A stretch of 64,000 nucleotides of DNA from Aeromonas diversa CDC 2478-85 (GTDB lineage: Bacteria; Pseudomonadota; Gammaproteobacteria; Enterobacterales; Aeromonadaceae): NCBI RefSeq assembly GCF_000819805.1, contig NZ_CDCE01000029.1, forward strand, positions 126,833-190,832, written 5' to 3'. Below, piece after piece: positions 61,046 to 64,000 of this stretch. A program made the position numbers and the translations under genes. The notes under the pieces are model-generated. The model worked only from the letters and a program-made list of their open reading frames with translations. It did no database searches and had not been told where the DNA came from. The first letter of the stretch is position 1; every line of letters begins with the position of its first letter.

Positions 61046-61573
61046 GTGTTGATCGAATTGCAGCGCCGCCTGGTCGAGAAGGCCCCCGCATTTTTGCGTC
61101 CCCCCCTGAAGTGGGTTCCCTTCACTGTGCAGCAGAGGGTAATGGAGACGCTGCTGACCAGGGCCTTTCATGAGGCAATTGCCGACGGTGACTTCGACTT
61201 TCTGGCGGGGCGTTGGCTGAAGGTTGCGGTGACCGATCTGGAGCTGTGCTGGTATATCACCCAAGAAGAGGGCGTGCTGAGAGTGGCTCACACTGCTCCT
61301 CAGGTTGATGTGAGCTTCAGCGGTGAGGCCAACGATCTCATTCTGATCGCGGGTCGTAAAGAGGACCCTGACGCTCTCTTCTTCCAGCGTCGTCTCAAGA
61401 TAGAGGGGGATACCGAGTTGGGGTTGGAGGTCAAAAACCTCCTCGACAGCCTGGATATGAGCGCGCTGCCAGCCCTGATCCGGCTTCCCTTGCAGGATCT
61501 GGCTGAGCTGGTCTCACGAGTGCGTGCCGCTCCTGTGACTGACGCGGCGCACGGGAACTCGGTGGCGCTTTAA
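61046..61573 (+). CDS. ubiT: UbiT, SCP2-domain lipid-binding factor
   Basis: This 175-residue protein with an SCP2 lipid-binding fold starts MLIELQRRLVEKAPAFLRPP and includes FLAGRWLKVAVTDLELCWYI and FFQRRLKIEGDTELGLEVKN. UbiT supports anaerobic ubiquinone synthesis. The start is GTG at 61046 after AGAGGAG; an ATG at 61010 has no ribosome site. Length equals E. coli UbiT (174). Its last 60 bases overlap the convergent gene at 61514. Confidence 0.92.
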   Translation: MLIELQRRLVEKAPAFLRPPLKWVPFTVQQRVMETLLTRAFHEAIADGDFDFLAGRWLKVAVTDLELCWYITQEEGVLRVAHTAPQVDVSFSGEANDLILIAGRKEDPDALFFQRRLKIEGDTELGLEVKNLLDSLDMSALPALIRLPLQDLAELVSRVRAAPVTDAAHGNSVAL

Positions 61574-61945
61574 CTGCTCGCCGGCAAACTCGCGCCTGTG
61601 ATGGCGCGAGCGCAGGCGCATGCGTAGGCAGTAGATGGCCCAAAGGGTGGGCAGCATAGCCAGCCAGGGCCCCATCGGGTGCAGTCGGGCGATGATCACG
61701 GCGGTGGCCAGCAACACGAAGGGTTGCAACTCATAGAGCCATTCGGGTTGGAACCAGCGCTTGTCGGGATAGATGACCAGATCGGTGCGCCGATAGCTCG
61801 AGCGCATCACCCAGAGCAGGGCGCCACAGCCAAAAAGCATGCCACCGGCAAACCAGAGCAGGGGAGAGTGCCCGAGTCCGGCGACCAGAGTGCCCAGTGT
61901 GAGACAGCCAAACGGCATGGACTCATAGAGGGGACGGGGTAGCAT
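61514..61945 (-). CDS. small inner-membrane protein
   Basis: This 143-residue protein has two or three hydrophobic pairs (GCLTLGTLVAGLGHSPLLWF, then AGGMLFGCGALLWVM, and PFVLLATAVIIARL / WLAMLPTLWAIYCLRM) and a basic tail. No family is recognised with confidence. The ATG at 61945 has GGAGAAAC upstream. Its 3' end overlaps ubiT on the other strand by 60 bases. Confidence 0.72.
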   Translation of the reverse strand: MLPRPLYESMPFGCLTLGTLVAGLGHSPLLWFAGGMLFGCGALLWVMRSSYRRTDLVIYPDKRWFQPEWLYELQPFVLLATAVIIARLHPMGPWLAMLPTLWAIYCLRMRLRSRHHRREFAGEQLKRHRVPVRRVSHRSGTHS

Positions 61946-62120
61946 GGCAGTTTCTCCGAAGGGGCTTCTCTGCTCCAGTCTAGCCAAGAGGGCGGGTTAG
62001 ATAAGATCGTTTGGCGATAACCGCCCGTCATTTCTGTGTTGCATCGCACCTTTCCCATGCCCAATTTCACCTTTCTTATGCTACAATTGCCGCCCTATTT
62101 TGAGACAAGATTGACGGCTC

Positions 62121-62846
62121 ATGTTGGATCAGGTTCGCATCGTTCTGGTTAACACCTCCCACACCGGCAACATGGGGTCGGCGGCTCGCGCCATGAAAAC
62201 CATGGGGCTGAGCAACCTGGTGTTGGTCGACCCCCAGACACTCCCGGATGGCAACGCCAACGCGTTAGCGGCAGGGGCGAGCGACATTCTTGCCAGTGCC
62301 CGTATCGTGCCGACCCTGGAAGAGGCTGTGGCCGATTGCGGTCTGGTGATTGGTACCAGTGCGCGTTCCCGGACCCTGAGCTGGCCCATGCTGGATCCCC
62401 GCGAGGCGGGTGCGAAGCTGGTGGCAGAAGGGGCGCGTCAGCCGGTTGCACTGGTGTTTGGTCGTGAGCGCACCGGCCTTACCAACGAAGAGTTGCAGCG
62501 TTGTCACTTCCACGTTGCCATTCCGGCCAACCCCGAGTACAGCTCCCTGAACCTGGCCATGGCGGTGCAGACCCTTTGCTACGAGGTGCGCATGCACTGG
62601 TTGGCGGGTCAGCAGCCGGTTGCCGAGGTGGATGACACGGATTACCCCAGCAGTGAACTGATGGAAGGATTCTACAGTCATCTGCAACAGACCCTGTTGC
62701 AGACCGGTTTCATCAGTGAGGGGCATCCGGGACAGGTGATGAGCAAGCTGCGTCGCCTCTTTAATCGAGCCCGGCCCGAGTCGGCCGAACTCAATATACT
62801 GCGCGGTATCCTGACCTCGGTGCAGAAGCCTCATCCCCCCAAGTAA
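62121..62846 (+). CDS. trmJ: tRNA (cytidine/uridine-2'-O-)-methyltransferase TrmJ
   Basis: This 241-residue SPOUT-family enzyme methylates the 2'-OH of Cm32/Um32 in tRNA. It starts [20 protein letters not shown], with the trefoil knot motifs [20 protein letters not shown] and [20 protein letters not shown]. Synteny upstream of iscR as in E. coli supports TrmJ over TrmL. Confidence 0.95.
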   Translation: MLDQVRIVLVNTSHTGNMGSAARAMKTMGLSNLVLVDPQTLPDGNANALAAGASDILASARIVPTLEEAVADCGLVIGTSARSRTLSWPMLDPREAGAKLVAEGARQPVALVFGRERTGLTNEELQRCHFHVAIPANPEYSSLNLAMAVQTLCYEVRMHWLAGQQPVAEVDDTDYPSSELMEGFYSHLQQTLLQTGFISEGHPGQVMSKLRRLFNRARPESAELNILRGILTSVQKPHPPK

Positions 62847-62870
62847 TTCCTACTGTGGCACTCAACTATT

Positions 62871-62895
62871 ATTCTTGACTAAATTAGTCGGGTAT
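62871..62895 (+). promoter_or_regulatory. type 1 IscR site upstream of iscR
   Basis: The site reads ATTCTTGACT-AAATTAGTCG-GGTAT, closely matching the type 1 IscR consensus (ATASYYGACTRWWWYAGTCRRSTAT form). It lies 44 bases before the iscR start, fitting autorepression by [2Fe-2S]-IscR. Confidence 0.8.
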
Positions 62896-62938
62896 GTGAG
62901 CATTCACCGCAACGAATTAAGGGATACGGTAAAGCACC

Positions 62939-63445
62939 ATGAGACTGACTTCGAAAGGACGTTATGCAGTGACCGCTATGCTGGACGTAGCATTACACGC
63001 TGAAACCGGGCCGGTACCCTTGGCAGATATTTCAGAACGTCAGGGCATCTCTCTCTCCTACCTCGAGCAGTTGTTTGCCCGTCTGCGCAAGAATGGTCTG
63101 GTACAGAGCGTGCGCGGTCCCGGTGGCGGCTACCGTCTCGGTATGGATCCGGATACCATCTCGGTCGGCCAGGTCATCTCTGCCGTCGACGAGTCGGTGG
63201 ATGCCACCAAATGTCTCGGCAAGGGTGACTGCCACGGCGGCACCCAGTGCCTGACTCACTCCCTCTGGCGAGACCTGAGCGAGCGCATTTCCAGTTTTCT
63301 CGGCGAAATTACCTTGGGTGAGTTGGTCCGCCAAGCCGACGTTCGCCGCATCGCCGACAAGCAAGATCATCATTTGAAAAGTGTTGTCACCCTGGGCGAC
63401 CGTGGTGAACAGCACAGCAATCTGAGCCTGAAAGTCCAACTATAA
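62939..63445 (+). CDS. iscR: Fe-S cluster regulator IscR
   Basis: This 168-residue Rrf2-family regulator starts [20 protein letters not shown], has a winged helix with [20 protein letters not shown], and the cluster cysteines C92, C98 and C104 in [13 protein letters not shown] with a following His. It senses cellular Fe-S status and represses its own isc operon. Confidence 0.96.
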   Translation: MRLTSKGRYAVTAMLDVALHAETGPVPLADISERQGISLSYLEQLFARLRKNGLVQSVRGPGGGYRLGMDPDTISVGQVISAVDESVDATKCLGKGDCHGGTQCLTHSLWRDLSERISSFLGEITLGELVRQADVRRIADKQDHHLKSVVTLGDRGEQHSNLSLKVQL

Positions 63446-63501
63446 AAGCGTGCTTTCAACAACCCATGACCAGTGGGGTCCCGGTTGTAACGGAGAAAAA
63501 C

Positions 63502-64000
63502 ATGAAACTGCCAATTTACCTTGATTATTCGGCCACCTGTCCGGTAGATCCGCGCGTCGCTGAGAAGATGATGCAGTGTCTCACCATGGACGGCCTGTTC
63601 GGCAATCCGGCCTCTCGTTCCCACCGTTTTGGTTGGCAGGCGGAAGAGGCGGTCGACCTGGCGCGCAATCAAGTGGCAGAGCTGATCGGTGCCGATCCCC
63701 GCGAAATCGTCTTCACATCCGGTGCGACCGAGTCCGACAACCTGGCCATCAAGGGCGTTGCTCACTTCTATGCCGGCAAGGGCAAGCACATCATCACCTC
63801 CAAGACTGAACACAAGGCGGTGCTCGACACCTGCCGTCAGCTGGAGCGTGAAGGGTTCGACGTGACCTACCTCGAGCCGATGCCAAACGGTCTGTTCACC
63901 CTCGCGATGATCGAGAACGCCATGCGCGACGACACCATCCTGGTGAGCATGATGCACGTGAACAACGAGATCGGCGTGATTCAGGACATTCAGGGGATTG
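63502..64000 (+). CDS. iscS: cysteine desulfurase IscS, 5' part
   Basis: Only the first 166 codons are in the window. The pyridoxal-phosphate enzyme starts [20 protein letters not shown] and shows [20 protein letters not shown] and [16 protein letters not shown], the cofactor-stacking His region. The PLP lysine and catalytic Cys lie beyond the edge. It provides sulfur for Fe-S clusters and tRNA thiolation. CGGAG precedes the ATG. Confidence 0.95.
   Translation, partial: MKLPIYLDYSATCPVDPRVAEKMMQCLTMDGLFGNPASRSHRFGWQAEEAVDLARNQVAELIGADPREIVFTSGATESDNLAIKGVAHFYAGKGKHIITSKTEHKAVLDTCRQLEREGFDVTYLEPMPNGLFTLAMIENAMRDDTILVSMMHVNNEIGVIQDIQGI

Overview
The window is a continuous stretch of gammaproteobacterial chromosome with high GC content and dense genes. 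Gene content and order point to Aeromonas. Examples are the yqcC-truC-yqcA block, flgT/flgO/flgP (the H-ring of sodium-driven polar flagella), a PliI-type lysozyme inhibitor of the kind first described in A. hydrophila, yejM/yejL/yejK, perM-tusA-bepA-arsC, queA-tgt-yajC-secDF, ubiUV/ubiT and trmJ-iscR-iscS. I saw no insertion sequences, prophage genes, integrases or CRISPR arrays. Genus assignment is inference from remembered families and synteny.

Layout. 1-4442: small conserved genes (DUF2310, a KfrA-like protein, a DUF3301/DUF2789 fusion, DUF3549), then yqcC-truC-yqcA and a GNAT acetyltransferase. 4467-6412: an ABC-F ATPase behind a leader that encodes a 28-residue peptide. 6483-16802: pliI, an M13 peptidase, tilS, a diguanylate cyclase, a KefB/KefC-like antiporter, a patatin phospholipase, an orphan LuxR-type response regulator, three identical tRNA-Tyr genes and an NlpC/P60 lipoprotein. 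16968-20862: tRNA-Arg, flgT, flgOP with a FliA-type promoter, and pheA with its pheL attenuator. 21037-27176: a HAD phosphatase, a divergent LarE-like protein, DUF3157, an outer-membrane barrel, then ybgA-merR-phr behind repeated TTGTACAA operators. 27360-32173: dps with an OxyR-type site, hcp-hcr with an FNR site, and galE. 32214-43583: a double-domain GH14 beta-amylase with a consensus CRP site, the yejMLK genes, and a malEFGK operon behind three TGAAA-N4-TTTCA operators and a CRP site. 43582-51035: ppk2, an alpha/beta hydrolase, mipA-like, perM, tusA-like, bepA, a TlpA-like lipoprotein, arsC/yfgD, DUF2069 and acpH. 51082-51275: a promoter and terminator pair that outlines an unannotated small RNA. 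51379-64000: a CBS-domain protein, queA-tgt-yajC-secD-secF, a rhodanese, nlpI, ubiV-ubiU / ubiT, a membrane protein, trmJ, iscR and the start of iscS.

How genes work together. Beta-amylase would release maltose, malEFGK imports maltose and maltodextrins, and both carry CRP sites, so they look like one catabolic regulon; the mal genes seem to use a LacI-type operator and not MalT boxes. ybgA, the MerR regulator and photolyase form a light or DNA-damage operon. dps, hcp-hcr, ubiUVT and iscR are stress and oxygen-responsive functions, several with recognisable sites.

The most promising unexplained items are the small RNA at 51082-51240, the peptide leader of the ABC-F/GNAT operon, the tandem GH14 protein with its operators, the LarE-like protein with an altered PP-loop, and the LitR-like regulator that seems to have lost its B12 ligand.
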